Part shown: piece after piece, positions 9,281 to 18,610 of the stretch | Numbering within the stretch: the first letter of the stretch is position 1 | Layout: every line of letters starts with the position of its first letter | Virus record (IMG/VR): IMGVR_UViG_3300042350_003822 | Span: 16,967-80,966 of that record | Reading direction: 5' to 3' (one strand) | Source of the DNA: a virus | DNA length: 64,000 nucleotides | Notes under the pieces: model-generated | What the model was told of the DNA's origin: nothing | Databases searched by the model: none | The model's input: the letters and a program-made list of their open reading frames with translations, nothing else | Program-made: the position numbers and the translations under genes

Positions 9281-11965
9281 TTAAAGTCTGCTAGTCGAAT
9301 AGCAATATTGACGCCAAAACCCACCACCGTCGCAGAACGCAAAAAACGATCCGTGGTGAGGAAGCGTGGTGCCTATATCACTGCCACCGGGGAATGCAAG
9401 TGTAACGTTGTTGCCGCTGACATTTGAGATAGCAAAACCTTCCCCAGAGGCAAATCCCGTCGATGGAAACGTGATCGTAATGCCTGATGTGGTAATAAGA
9501 ATGTTTGTACCGCTGTCAGCAGCTCCAAGAGTTTTTGTCGCGTCAATAACATTCTGACCACTTGAGCGAATACCGTGAGTTGCCCACGTTGGCGCGGCGC
9601 CCGAGCCGCCAGACCGTAACACTTGACCTGCAGTGCCGTAGTTAGCGCCACCAATTCCCAACTGCCCAACAGAACCAATTCTGAAACGCTCGGCAGTTGT
9701 TGTGCCGGTCGTAAAAATCATATTGTTGTCGTCGTTGTAAATTTGACTGTCGCCACCGGAAGTCGTTGTACCAGTCGCGGAGCCGATACGAACATCGCCG
9801 CCGCCAGTAAGTCGCATATCTCCCGCAAGAGTTAATTTGTACGCTGGAGAAGTGTCCCCAATCCCGACGTTGCCCGAGCTGGTGATGCGCATTACCTCCG
9901 TACCACCTTCACTGAAAGCAATAGTGTCCGCAGCAGGGGACCACATCCCTGTGTCCGTATCGCCAGTAAACGTATGAGACGGCGTTCCGGTGGCCCCTAA
10001 GCCAGCGCTAAGGCGTGTAGTGTGGAATGCTCCCGTAGTGTTGGCAATGAATGAAGTGCCGACTGTTATAAGGGCAGAGTTGACGCTGGTACTTACATTA
10101 GCTGTACCTAAAACTGTGAGTTTAGCATTTAAGTCGGTTGTACCGATACCCAAACTACCATTCATGTAGTTGTTTGCTGTACCCGAACCATAAAACCCCC
10201 ATTTGTTTGCACCAGCAGTAATTTGACTCCAAAATCCATACACATTTGAAATAGCAGTAGCGTTAAAGGCAGTATACTGGAAAACATTACTTGGTGCGGT
10301 CGCACTAGCCCATGACGGTGTACCAGCACTAAATGTATAAATTGCATTAACAGTTCCAGTATAACTTACTAAAGAGTCTGCTCTTGCAAAAACACCGTTA
10401 AGGTTTGTTATATTGTTTGCCGATGATACAATAGTTGGTAGGAATAACAGACCATATAATGCAGTAAGTGTTCCTGCCCCTTGCGGAGAAACTTGAGATT
10501 GCATCGTGAACATATTCTGCTGGCCAGTTTGGGTAGAATTTATCTGACCACTTAAACTTATATAACCACCAGCATCCGTAACAGTACCAGTTTGGTTGAT
10601 ACGGTTAGATAGGGATAGAGATCCAGTAATCGTTGTATTACCCACTGCTGCAGTAGTTACGCCAGATAGAGCCCCTGCAAACGAGCCGGTTGTTGCATTC
10701 AAAGCCCAGCGGGCCGTTGTATTACCTAAAGCATTGCCAACAGTATTTGATGTGGGAAAAACACCTGTGGTATTTGCTCTAAAGTTTGTTGTAGTAAATG
10801 ATGCAGCGTTTACAGTACCTGTATGATATGCACCTGTAGTGTTGGCAATGAATGAAGTGCCGACAGTTAACAAAGCAGAGTTTACAGATACAGAAGCATT
10901 AGCAAAACCAGTAATCGTGGTATTGCCGGCGGAGACTGCGTTTGAAAATGTTGCTGCCCCACCACTATTTAACGTCAAGTGTGTTGTCATGACACTATTG
11001 TTGCCACCCTGAAATAATAAATCTCCGGTTGAGCGATTGTAGTTAATTCGTTTTATTCCACCAGTCTGGTCAAACGGCTGGCCAAAGCTAACAATAGAAT
11101 TTGCGCCGATGTTGCCAAGGCCAATTTGGTCAGTCCCGTTGCCAGCCGCCAGTGCCTGTTGTGGAGTAGATGTTCCGATACCAACATTACCATTTGCTAC
11201 GATAAAAGCAGCAGTACCAAACGTTGCGGTATTGGTCCCTACTTGTAGGGTGGTTGATACGTTAGCAAAACCAGTAATCGTGGTATTGCCGGCAGCAAGA
11301 GTGGTGATGCCGGAGACTGCGCCAGCAAAGCCTACTGCACTTGTTGTCTTATTAAATGTGAAGCTTGAAGATCCGTTTGCCCCACCAGAGTCATTAAATA
11401 AAACTTGTGTGTTGGATCCACCTATAACCGCAGCTGCACCTACCGAACCAGTGAATCCTACTGAACCAGTGAAGCCAGTAGTTCCTTGAGGGCCCTGGGC
11501 CCCTACTGACCCCGTGAATCCAATTGGTCCCTGTGCACCTTGAGGACCGGTCGAACCAGTGAAACCAATTGGTCCTTGTGCACCCTGAGGCCCGGTTGAA
11601 CCAGTAAAACCAATCGGGCCTTGTGGTCCTGTTGCACCAGTAGAACCAGTAAAGCCTGTTGTTCCTTGAGGGCCCTGGGCACCAATAGAACCTGTAAAGC
11701 CAGTAGTTCCTTGGGCACCAATAGAACCTGTAAAGCCAGTAGTTCCTTGGGCACCAATAGAACCTGTAAAGCCGGTAGTTCCTTGGGCACCGGTAGATCC
11801 AGTGAATCCCACCGAACCAGTGAAGCCAGTAGTTCCCTGAGCACCAGTAGATCCGGTGAAGCCAGTTGCACCTACTGAACCTGTGAAGCCTGTGTTTCCT
11901 TGCTCACCAACAATTATAGCTTCCCACTGAGCAGTGTTAGCGTTATATACTTTTGCTACGCCCAT
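9281..11965 (-). CDS. Collagen-like tail fiber
   Basis: An 894-residue fiber. After a short head ([16 protein letters not shown]), residues 20-177 are Gly-X-Y collagen-like triplets dominated by [12 protein letters not shown] and GPI. The rest is the same beta-modular shaft as in the 1776-residue fiber ([39 protein letters not shown]). The C-terminal ~90 residues (from about [18 protein letters not shown] to [18 protein letters not shown]) look like a small beta tip domain; there is no S74 chaperone. The collagen part probably folds as a triple helix in the trimeric fiber. Start at 11965 with AAGG upstream. Confidence 0.8.
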   Translation of the reverse strand: MGVAKVYNANTAQWEAIIVGEQGNTGFTGSVGATGFTGSTGAQGTTGFTGSVGFTGSTGAQGTTGFTGSIGAQGTTGFTGSIGAQGTTGFTGSIGAQGPQGTTGFTGSTGATGPQGPIGFTGSTGPQGAQGPIGFTGSTGPQGAQGPIGFTGSVGAQGPQGTTGFTGSVGFTGSVGAAAVIGGSNTQVLFNDSGGANGSSSFTFNKTTSAVGFAGAVSGITTLAAGNTTITGFANVSTTLQVGTNTATFGTAAFIVANGNVGIGTSTPQQALAAGNGTDQIGLGNIGANSIVSFGQPFDQTGGIKRINYNRSTGDLLFQGGNNSVMTTHLTLNSGGAATFSNAVSAGNTTITGFANASVSVNSALLTVGTSFIANTTGAYHTGTVNAASFTTTNFRANTTGVFPTSNTVGNALGNTTARWALNATTGSFAGALSGVTTAAVGNTTITGSLSLSNRINQTGTVTDAGGYISLSGQINSTQTGQQNMFTMQSQVSPQGAGTLTALYGLLFLPTIVSSANNITNLNGVFARADSLVSYTGTVNAIYTFSAGTPSWASATAPSNVFQYTAFNATAISNVYGFWSQITAGANKWGFYGSGTANNYMNGSLGIGTTDLNAKLTVLGTANVSTSVNSALITVGTSFIANTTGAFHTTRLSAGLGATGTPSHTFTGDTDTGMWSPAADTIAFSEGGTEVMRITSSGNVGIGDTSPAYKLTLAGDMRLTGGGDVRIGSATGTTTSGGDSQIYNDDNNMIFTTGTTTAERFRIGSVGQLGIGGANYGTAGQVLRSGGSGAAPTWATHGIRSSGQNVIDATKTLGAADSGTNILITTSGITITFPSTGFASGEGFAISNVSGNNVTLAFPGGSDIGTTLPHHGSFFAFCDGGGFWRQYCYSTSRL
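11435..11908 (-). repeat. Collagen-like Gly-X-Y coding repeat
   Basis: Codes residues 20-177 of the 894-residue fiber. The 15- to 27-base units encode GFTGS(V/I/T)GAQGTT or GPQGAQGPI variants. The Y position is mostly Thr, Ser, Gln or Ile; Pro is mostly in X. Repeats at the DNA level make length changes by recombination likely. Confidence 0.8.
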
Positions 11966-12008
11966 CTTTTATACCTTAATTCGTTTACCTGTAGAATTTT
12001 ATATACCT

Positions 12009-12016
12009 TATTTATT
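12009..12016 (-). promoter_or_regulatory. Possible late promoter (AATAAATA)
   Basis: The minus strand reads AATAAATA in the 53-base gap between the 346-residue protein and the collagen-like fiber, about 44 bases ahead of the fiber start. It is one base from TATAAATA. Weak evidence by itself, but the placement is right. Confidence 0.3.
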
Positions 12017-12018
12017 TA

Positions 12019-13059
12019 CTAAAAGAACATCATTAACATATTTCCACCCGCTGTTAGAGCGGGAGAATTAGTAAAAATGACGTTTAAGTTATTGCCGCCA
12101 TCTGTCGAGTTTGCGCCAACATAGAAGCGATTTGCTTCGGTTACGCCAATGTCAGTGACATTTAAGTAGTCAATACCGGAGGTAACATTAGTAATGTCGA
12201 ACGTGCGACGGGTGCCTGCCGTTGCGCTGTTTACCGTAACTATATTGCCGGCAGAACCAGTAATGCTCCATATACCAACAACCATTGTGCCTCCGGCATT
12301 ATGCCTAATTGTATGAGCAACGGTCTTTGTTGAGGCAAGTTCAGTAAAGGTGTTTATTCCTCCAATACTGGTTGTAGAAATACCGGTTGTGCCTCCCATA
12401 GTCAATTTATTAAAAGAAAGCCCGCCCGCATTAAACGCCCTTGTAGTTGTTGTATTGTTAGAAAGCAGAATATCTGCCGTGTCTTTGTTAAACGTAAGAT
12501 TCGTCGTTACTTGAGTATTCCAGATCGTACTAATACCAGTTATTGTCCACAACCCAGACCCCATTGTTATGGTTCTGACATTGCTATTGCTTGAAGAAAC
12601 AGAGTTACAAGTTACGTTATAATTATTTGCGTTAAAAGTTCCTTGTGTAATAGTTAAGACGGTTGCTGTTAACGCATCTCCAAGAGTTACTGTAATGCCA
12701 GAACCATTAATTGTTATGCTGCCAAAGCCTTTACCCGCAGTCGTTAGCGTTCCTGTGCCGGTAAACGTCATAGCGCCAGCATAAGGAAAGGACATACCCG
12801 CAACAAGCGTGACGCTGCCGGCTACAGTGATTCCTGCAGAACCAGAGATTGTTCCGGCAAACCCAGTACAGTTGATTGACTTTGCGCCGGTATTGCCCGT
12901 AGAAATTATGCAATTGCCTGTGGACAAGTTTGTAAAAAACACGTCGTCAGCAGTGGTAGGAACCGACGCGCCGCCAGCACCACCAGAACTAGTTGACCAC
13001 TTAGTCCCTGCCGTACCGTCCCAAGACGCCGAACCGCCTACCCAATAACGGTCAGCCAT
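12019..13059 (-). CDS. Beta-repeat virion protein (MADRYWVGG type)
   Basis: A 346-residue protein opening with DRYWVGGSASWDGTAGTKWS and a PTTADDVFF motif, a start I recognise from phage and bacterial proteins of the beta-helix type that act as adhesins or structural tips. The remainder is Thr/Gly/Ser-rich with regularly spaced short strands (ITINGSGITVTLGD, LTITQGTFNANNYNV), consistent with a right-handed beta-solenoid. No catalytic motif is visible. It belongs to the fiber cluster and begins one base after the stop of the preceding 79-residue gene. Confidence 0.65.
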   Translation of the reverse strand: MADRYWVGGSASWDGTAGTKWSTSSGGAGGASVPTTADDVFFTNLSTGNCIISTGNTGAKSINCTGFAGTISGSAGITVAGSVTLVAGMSFPYAGAMTFTGTGTLTTAGKGFGSITINGSGITVTLGDALTATVLTITQGTFNANNYNVTCNSVSSSNSNVRTITMGSGLWTITGISTIWNTQVTTNLTFNKDTADILLSNNTTTTRAFNAGGLSFNKLTMGGTTGISTTSIGGINTFTELASTKTVAHTIRHNAGGTMVVGIWSITGSAGNIVTVNSATAGTRRTFDITNVTSGIDYLNVTDIGVTEANRFYVGANSTDGGNNLNVIFTNSPALTAGGNMLMMFF

Positions 13060-13060
13060 A

Positions 13061-13300
13061 TTAGCTCTCTACAGGCTTCAGGTCAACTTGACTATCAATC
13101 TCAACTTGCTCATAAGTTATATCGTCAACTTCAACATACTCAGGCGTTGGTGGATTCTCAACAGCAAACAACCAGTTGTTTAGACGCTCGGTCTTCATTT
13201 CTGTGATCTGTTCTTCTGTATGCGAGGAATCTTCTGGGAGATATAGAGCATCCCGAAATGTACCATATTGTGTTTCAAATTCAAAATCAATCTTAATCAT
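13061..13300 (-). CDS. Small acidic hypothetical protein
   Basis: A 79-residue acidic protein (FEFETQYGTFRDALYLPED, then HTEEQITEMKTERLNNWL). Close variants occur beside structural genes in T4-like phages as far as I recall, without known function. It has no membrane segment or signal. It starts 12 bases after the upstream fiber with GGAG in the gap and ends one base ahead of the next gene. Confidence 0.6.
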   Translation of the reverse strand: MIKIDFEFETQYGTFRDALYLPEDSSHTEEQITEMKTERLNNWLFAVENPPTPEYVEVDDITYEQVEIDSQVDLKPVES

Positions 13301-13312
13301 ATTTTACTCCTC

Positions 13313-14425
13313 TTATGCTTGTGTCGTTACAGCTATGACGTCCCAAAAAACATCAGTAGTGTTATAGATGCAACCAACATATGTTATCTTTGTTGCAACC
13401 GTGGTGGTTGGCAAAGTAACACCTACTGCTCTAAACGCCCCGCTACTCGTGGTCCAAGTAATACCTCTTCCGGTGCCATTATCCTCAAATCTCAATATTA
13501 ATCTTTGGCCATCTACCGGTGTGCCGCTGGGTGTTAAGAGTGTGATTGCGCCGGTTAAACCAAAGGCATTGAGAACATCAGTAGTGTCTCCATTTGGTGT
13601 TATGTTACCTGAAGTTACACCAGCAGAGACAACTCTAGGATTTATTCTTTTGTTTGTTAATGTTTGTGTGCCGTTTAAATTAACAAAGGTCCCTTCAGCT
13701 CCGAGCACAGAAGTATCCACCCAAAGAACATCTGTTGCAACTGGAGCAGTGTTGGAGATTTCGACACCGGTTTCGCCTTGAGATCCCGTAAACCCATTAG
13801 ACCCAGTAAAGCCTGTTGCACCACGTGACCCCGTGAATCCGATTGGACCTTGAGATCCTGTAAACCCAATCGAACCAGTAAAGCCAGTTGTTCCTTGTGG
13901 TCCTTGAGCACCAATAGACCCAGTAAAGCCAATAGGTCCTTGAGCACCTACTGAACCTGTAAAGCCTGTTGATCCTGTATATCCTGGATTGTTTGACCAG
14001 TATGCAACAGATCCGTTTGAGATTAATGCCTGGCCGGCAGTACCAATTGAACCATTTGCTATGATGCCTCCGGTTAAAGTGATGTTACCATTTGCAAGAG
14101 TATTACCCTGAATAAACAGCCGCGCCGAACTTGTGTTGGCAGAGCCAATAGCAACGTTACCACTAAATTCGGCTAAGCGAATATTACCAACATCGAATAC
14201 TTCGATTGATGGAATCCCGGAAATATCATTGACCGAAAATATTGTTCCGGTCAATGAATCCACAATACTGAATAGCTGCCCACTTTGGCCACTGAACGAT
14301 AGTGTGCCTAGAGTGTCGAGGAAAGTTGCAGTAATACTATTCGCAAATGCGCTATTCGATGAGCTAAAGCTAATATTAGGCGCCTGCAGACCATTCTTGG
14401 TCAGAAATCTTTTATCATTTGCCAA
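13313..14425 (-). CDS. Collagen-like fiber protein (TTG start)
   Basis: A 370-residue fiber. Residues 1-147 are beta-modular with a NGSIGTAGQALISNGSVAYW element shared with other fibers. Residues 148-220 are collagen-like (GFTGS, GAQ, GPI, GPQ triplets). Residues about 221-370 form a C-terminal domain containing NGTQTLTNKRINPRV and ILRFEDNGTGRGITW, which resembles tip domains of phage side fibers. The only in-frame start that matches the family head (MANDKRF) is a TTG at 14425, preceded by GGGAG at 8 bases. A late-promoter-like CATAAATA lies 30 bases upstream. Confidence 0.75.
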   Translation of the reverse strand: MANDKRFLTKNGLQAPNISFSSSNSAFANSITATFLDTLGTLSFSGQSGQLFSIVDSLTGTIFSVNDISGIPSIEVFDVGNIRLAEFSGNVAIGSANTSSARLFIQGNTLANGNITLTGGIIANGSIGTAGQALISNGSVAYWSNNPGYTGSTGFTGSVGAQGPIGFTGSIGAQGPQGTTGFTGSIGFTGSQGPIGFTGSRGATGFTGSNGFTGSQGETGVEISNTAPVATDVLWVDTSVLGAEGTFVNLNGTQTLTNKRINPRVVSAGVTSGNITPNGDTTDVLNAFGLTGAITLLTPSGTPVDGQRLILRFEDNGTGRGITWTTSSGAFRAVGVTLPTTTVATKITYVGCIYNTTDVFWDVIAVTTQA

Positions 14426-14454
14426 CGTTCAATCTCCCAATTGGCGATATGTTT

Positions 14455-14462
14455 TATTTATG
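14455..14462 (-). promoter_or_regulatory. Late promoter-like box (CATAAATA)
   Basis: CATAAATA on the minus strand between the LamG gene and the 370-residue collagen-like fiber, one base from the late consensus and about 30 bases ahead of the TTG start. Confidence 0.4.
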
Positions 14463-14489
14463 TTAACTTTGTGAGTCTGGCATATGTTA

Positions 14490-15179
14490 TTAGATTCCGA
14501 ACCTTCCTCTTACAGCATTAAAGTTCTGTGAGACTTCTGCTGCTGTGAGTGTTCTGTTGTAAATTGATAAAATTGCAAAATCACCATCTAAGTTTTGCGC
14601 TGGATCAAATCCAGCTCCAGGCGCATCTGCTTCTTGTCCAATAATTAAATATCCACCCGATGTAGGTCCAGAACCTGCATTTATAGTTTGTGTTCCAACA
14701 TATACACCATTCATGTAATATAAACTAACACCTGTTGTTCTTGTTCTAACCCACGTAAAATTACACCACACATCTTTCATGTCTGGAACAGTGACTTGAT
14801 ATCTGTTACCCAAATCATGTGGGACAATGATGGTAGAGCTATCAGTATATAACAAATATGTGTTATCGCCAGCGACGCTATATGTAAATGGGGTTTGGCT
14901 GGCGCCAGCAAAATTTGACCTAAACCAACAACTAAACGATATATCATCAGTAGGAATACTATAATTATCATTCATTATGTATTGAGTGGTTTGATTATTT
15001 GAAAAAGTAAAATAACCCGCACTGTTAAAAGCAGGGCCGCCATATATAGTAAGATTTGTGTTATTACCACTTACATCATTCCATGTAGTACCACTACCAG
15101 GATACGACTTTACGTTAGCCGCATCCAGACACAGTACTAGACCATTACGAACGATACTAGGACCATGACCTAAACTCAT
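14490..15179 (-). CDS. LamG/concanavalin A-like lectin-domain protein 1
   Basis: A 229-residue protein made of a single LamG/concanavalin A-like jelly roll. Head: IVRNGLVLCLDAANVKSYPGSGTTWNDVSGN; middle: DDISFSCWFRSNF and WCNFTWVRTRTTGVSLYYMNG; end: GDFAILSIYNRTLTAAEVSQNFNAVRGRFG. These are the usual landmarks of the LamG_3 group. Such domains bind glycans and decorate phage fibers. It is a tandem paralog of the next gene, overlapping it by 4 bases (ATGA). Most probably it is a receptor- or glycan-binding component of the virion. Confidence 0.8.
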   Translation of the reverse strand: MSLGHGPSIVRNGLVLCLDAANVKSYPGSGTTWNDVSGNNTNLTIYGGPAFNSAGYFTFSNNQTTQYIMNDNYSIPTDDISFSCWFRSNFAGASQTPFTYSVAGDNTYLLYTDSSTIIVPHDLGNRYQVTVPDMKDVWCNFTWVRTRTTGVSLYYMNGVYVGTQTINAGSGPTSGGYLIIGQEADAPGAGFDPAQNLDGDFAILSIYNRTLTAAEVSQNFNAVRGRFGI

Positions 15180-15910
15180 ACACCGTACCTTCCACGAAGG
15201 GCATCAAAGTTCTGGGAGACTTCTGCTGCTGTGAGTGCTCTGTTGTATATTTTTATATTTCCAATTTTTCCATTTAAATATCCCGAGTAACTGGCCTGTC
15301 CATGAAGTGCTCCAAAATCAGTTTGACCATCTGTAAAGCTATTAGATACGTTTCCAGTCCCTATTAATGAGCCGTTGAGATACAAAGTTTCTGCATTGGA
15401 TGCAGAACGAACTAAAACTATTTGATACCATCTTTCATTGGACATTAAAGAAGAGACATTAATATTTAAAGAACCAGTAGTTCCTCCGCCGCCTCTACTA
15501 ACGACAATAGTATTTGGAGTAAATGAAGTATTATTTGCCGATAAAACTCCAAATTCTATTTGACCAGCTCCTGTTCCTGTTCCCCCAGCAAATAACCAGG
15601 CACATTTGTTAAAACCTCCAAAGTTTCCAGTTATGCTTGTAAAATTTACCCAAATTTCATAAGAAAATAATTGAGTTCCAGAAAGAGGAGAAGGTGATGA
15701 GATGCTAGAATAATCATTAGTGCCATCAAAAACAATTGAACCCATATCTGCACTAGTATAAGTCGGGCCACCTGTAAGTGTGCCATTTTTTCCATTGCCA
15801 CTTAGATCGGTCCATGTAGTACCACTACCAGGATATGACTTTACATTAGCCGCATCCAGACACAGGATTAAACCACTTCGAACTATACTTGTATTATAGG
15901 CAATTGCCAT
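15176..15910 (-). CDS. LamG/concanavalin A-like lectin-domain protein 2
   Basis: A 244-residue tandem copy of the neighbour at 14490-15179. The first ~35 residues and last ~25 residues are nearly the same (SGLILCLDAANVKSYPGSG; YNRALTAAEVSQNFDALRGR), while the middle differs much more. This pattern fits duplicated lectins that diverged in binding specificity. Good ribosome site (GAGGTGAG then ATG). Predicted glycan-binding fiber component. Confidence 0.8.
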   Translation of the reverse strand: MAIAYNTSIVRSGLILCLDAANVKSYPGSGTTWTDLSGNGKNGTLTGGPTYTSADMGSIVFDGTNDYSSISSPSPLSGTQLFSYEIWVNFTSITGNFGGFNKCAWLFAGGTGTGAGQIEFGVLSANNTSFTPNTIVVSRGGGGTTGSLNINVSSLMSNERWYQIVLVRSASNAETLYLNGSLIGTGNVSNSFTDGQTDFGALHGQASYSGYLNGKIGNIKIYNRALTAAEVSQNFDALRGRYGV

Positions 15911-15918
15911 TACTCACC

Positions 15919-16482
15919 TCACGCTGTAATTAATTCATACGACGCTTTAAATGTCGTAGATGTTGCAGATGCAGGTGTAATTCGTATTCTTGTATTAGCA
16001 GCTGAAATATCACAATCAACGGAGAACAATGAACTGCCTGTCAACAGAGACGCAAATTCAGTCGCGATTGCCGTGGTTGTATTGCATACGACGAGCATCT
16101 TAGTTGTATGAATAACACCAGAGGATACTGCTTGGATTACAAACTCACCCGTATTATAAGTTGCTGTAGGATATTGAATGAGGGTAGTTTGTGTAGTCGC
16201 GGTTGTAGTTGTTGTTGCAGTATCACGGACTGAGATACCATCGAGATTAATGTCGCCAGTAACGCTTATTGTACCATTGGCTACAATAGATCCTACACTT
16301 AGAGAGACAAGATTCGCACCAACTTCAAATGAGACAGTTCCGTTTGATGAGTATACTTTTTGATCGGTAAGATTGACAGCAAGCTCCCCAGCATCAATAA
16401 AGGCTGTGTTACCGGAGTTAGTCGTGTTAGGAGTGCGACCAGATATAGTGGTACGCTTGAGCTGAATCTTATTATTAGCCAT
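15919..16482 (-). CDS. Fiber-type protein with tropism-determinant-like N-terminus
   Basis: A 187-residue protein starting at the ATG at 16482 (GGAG six bases ahead); an upstream TTG is less likely. The N-terminal IQLKRTTISGRTP..AGELAVNLTDQKVYSSNG is the common mounting domain of phage fibers and adhesins, as in the major tropism determinant. The C-terminal half is beta-rich and has a close relative at the end of the 744-residue fiber (IQYPTATYNTGEFVIQA against ..FPKTTYRTGKLMVQA). First minus-strand gene after the glycosyltransferase interruption, with a perfect late promoter upstream. Confidence 0.7.
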   Translation of the reverse strand: MANNKIQLKRTTISGRTPNTTNSGNTAFIDAGELAVNLTDQKVYSSNGTVSFEVGANLVSLSVGSIVANGTISVTGDINLDGISVRDTATTTTTATTQTTLIQYPTATYNTGEFVIQAVSSGVIHTTKMLVVCNTTTAIATEFASLLTGSSLFSVDCDISAANTRIRITPASATSTTFKASYELITA

Positions 16483-16527
16483 ATGGCTCTCCAAGGCAGA
16501 TATATATCTTATAGGCCAACTATATAG

Positions 16528-16555
16528 TTGACTTTATTACAATTGTATTTATAAT
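16528..16555 (+). promoter_or_regulatory. Sigma70-type promoter for the glycosyltransferase genes
   Basis: TTGACT (16528-16533), 16-base spacer, TATAAT (16550-16555). Only six bases separate the -10 box from the ATG at 16562, so the transcript would be leaderless or nearly so. It overlaps the minus-strand late promoter at 16546-16553. Confidence 0.6.
16546..16553 (-). promoter_or_regulatory. Late promoter (TATAAATA), perfect
   Basis: A perfect T4-type late box on the minus strand, 64 bases ahead of the fiber gene start at 16482. It shares bases with the -10 region of the opposite-facing sigma70-type promoter, so only one is likely to be occupied at a time. Confidence 0.65.
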
Positions 16556-16561
16556 GGGAAC

Positions 16562-18610
16562 ATGATGAAGATTGCTTTTATTGACACACTTGGTTTGACA
16601 TATGATGGATCCACTCTCTCGAAGAGAGGTCTCGGTGGTTCAGAGTCAGCCGTCATCCGCATGTCCGAAGAACTAGCCAAGATCGGTTTCGACGTCACAG
16701 TCTACAACGACTGTACTTCTGATGATTCCAGGCCTGGTATCTACAATGATGTAAAATACTCGCCAGTTGAGAATGCCAAAACACATTGTCTGAAATACGA
16801 TGTAGTTGTGGTTTCTCGTTCGATTAAGCCAATTGCAGAAGACTGGGGTATCGTGCTCGAAGCAAAGCATGTTTGTCTATGGATGCACGACACGTTTTGC
16901 GAAGGCGACGATCAGATTGAGTATCTGATTAACGTTGGCAAGCTCAACGAGATCTTCACACTCTCTGACTGGCATACTGGCTATGTCACTCATTGTGACC
17001 ATGGTTTCCGCCGTAACTATGATGTTCTGAAGAACCACATCTTCATGACCCGTAATGGTATCAATGCTACTCCCAAAGAGTGGGTCAATATCCGCGATAA
17101 GGATCCTAACCTTTTTGTCTTCAATGCTTCTGTTACAAAGGGAATGATTCCTCTTGTCAAGCAGATCTGGCCTCAAGTGAAACGTAATATTCCTGAAGCT
17201 AAGCTGAAGATAATCGGCGGCTTCTATAAGTTCCGTGAAGCAGCAGGACCAGATCAGCAGCAGAAAGACTGGGCTGAGCTGCAGCTGCAGTATGGTGGAG
17301 ACATCGAATTTACTGGTGTAATTACTCAGCAAGAGATCTCAGATATCCTCCGCAAAGCCTCCTACATGATCTATCCTGTAGGGTTCCCAGAGACGTTTGG
17401 CATCTCTACACTTGAGGCACTTGCTCATAATGTACCACTGATTACTTGTCAGTTCGGAGCTCTTGAAGAGACTGCAATCGATCTGGCATCATGGAAGATT
17501 AAGTATCCTGTCGAACCAAACTGGGCTATGCAATGGCTGAACCAGGAACAACAGGTTAACATCTTTGTTAACAAGGTTATAGAAGCATACAATACTCCTT
17601 ATCTGCATCAACAGAAGATGTATGCTTGTAATCAGGTCAAGGACATCAGCACATGGGATACGGTTGCTCTTCAGTGGAAACAACATCTGTATAAGAAGCT
17701 CAGTGAGTTCTTGCCCATTGATGAATACCGTAAGGTATCTAAGATCAACGATAGGGTACACAAGGTCTTCGGTCGTCGCTGGACGAATCCAGAAGAGTTA
17801 GCTGTTCCTCGTCAGACATGGCAGAATAATATTCACGTTATCACACCTGTCTACAACGCAGAGAAGTACATCGAGCGCTGCATTCGGTCAGTAGCTCAGC
17901 AAGATTATTTTGACTATCGTATGGTTATTACCGATGATGCATCGACTGACAATACTGTTCAAGTAGCGTTAGATACAATCAACTCTCTACCCGAGCGCAT
18001 TAGATATAAGTTTAAGCTAGTACATAATGACGAAAACCTCGGAGCTGTGCACAACCAGGTAATGGCAATCATAGACGAAGAGTGTGAATCGGGTATTGTT
18101 ATGCTACTCGACGGGGACGATTGGTTGGTAAACGATCCTAACATCTTCCACATGTACAACAATCTGTACAATGAGGGCGCAGAGTTTACTTATGGGTCAT
18201 GTTGGTCTCTTGCTGATAACATTCCCTTGGTTGCACAAGAGTATCCACCAGAGGTCAAGGCTAACAAGTCATATCGTGACTATAAGTTCAACTGGAACAT
18301 GCCTTATACACATCTGCGTACGTTCAAACAGTATATGATGAGCAATTATTTGGCCACGCGTGGTAACCATGCTTTTAGAGACGAGAACGGCTGGTTGAAG
18401 GCTGGTGGTGATACTGCTATATTCTACGCTATGATTGAGGAAGCTAATCCCGACAACGTTGTCTGCGTAACAGATATCGTGTATAACTACAATGATCTCA
18501 ATCCACTGAACGACTACAAAGTAAACTCAGAAGAGCAGACCAAGACTGCTAACAGAGTGCTCGCGGCCTCTCCCTTTCCTCCTGGACAATATGACCTGAG
18601 ACCCCTATGA
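16562..18610 (+). CDS. Double glycosyltransferase (GT-B/GT4-like plus GT-A/GT2)
   Basis: A 682-residue two-domain enzyme. Residues 1 to about 390 form a GT-B fold: N-terminal GLGGSESAVIRMSEELAKIGFDVTVY, and late in the domain MIYPVGFPETFGISTLEALAHNVPLIT, whose E-x7-E motif places it near family GT4. Residues about 415-680 form a GT-A/GT2 domain: HVITPVYNAEKYIERCIRSV, the DDASTDNT nucleotide site, and LLDGDDW with the metal-binding acidic motif. It would transfer two sugars in succession. It lies on the plus strand inside the minus-strand fiber cluster, overlapping the next gene by 4 bases. Likely role: fiber or virion glycosylation, or modification of host surface sugars. Confidence 0.85.
   Translation: MMKIAFIDTLGLTYDGSTLSKRGLGGSESAVIRMSEELAKIGFDVTVYNDCTSDDSRPGIYNDVKYSPVENAKTHCLKYDVVVVSRSIKPIAEDWGIVLEAKHVCLWMHDTFCEGDDQIEYLINVGKLNEIFTLSDWHTGYVTHCDHGFRRNYDVLKNHIFMTRNGINATPKEWVNIRDKDPNLFVFNASVTKGMIPLVKQIWPQVKRNIPEAKLKIIGGFYKFREAAGPDQQQKDWAELQLQYGGDIEFTGVITQQEISDILRKASYMIYPVGFPETFGISTLEALAHNVPLITCQFGALEETAIDLASWKIKYPVEPNWAMQWLNQEQQVNIFVNKVIEAYNTPYLHQQKMYACNQVKDISTWDTVALQWKQHLYKKLSEFLPIDEYRKVSKINDRVHKVFGRRWTNPEELAVPRQTWQNNIHVITPVYNAEKYIERCIRSVAQQDYFDYRMVITDDASTDNTVQVALDTINSLPERIRYKFKLVHNDENLGAVHNQVMAIIDEECESGIVMLLDGDDWLVNDPNIFHMYNNLYNEGAEFTYGSCWSLADNIPLVAQEYPPEVKANKSYRDYKFNWNMPYTHLRTFKQYMMSNYLATRGNHAFRDENGWLKAGGDTAIFYAMIEEANPDNVVCVTDIVYNYNDLNPLNDYKVNSEEQTKTANRVLAASPFPPGQYDLRPL

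Noticed and set aside
11435-11908. Short repeats that could look like a CRISPR array
   Set aside because: Units are 15-27 bases, in frame, code Gly-X-Y triplets and have no unique spacers.
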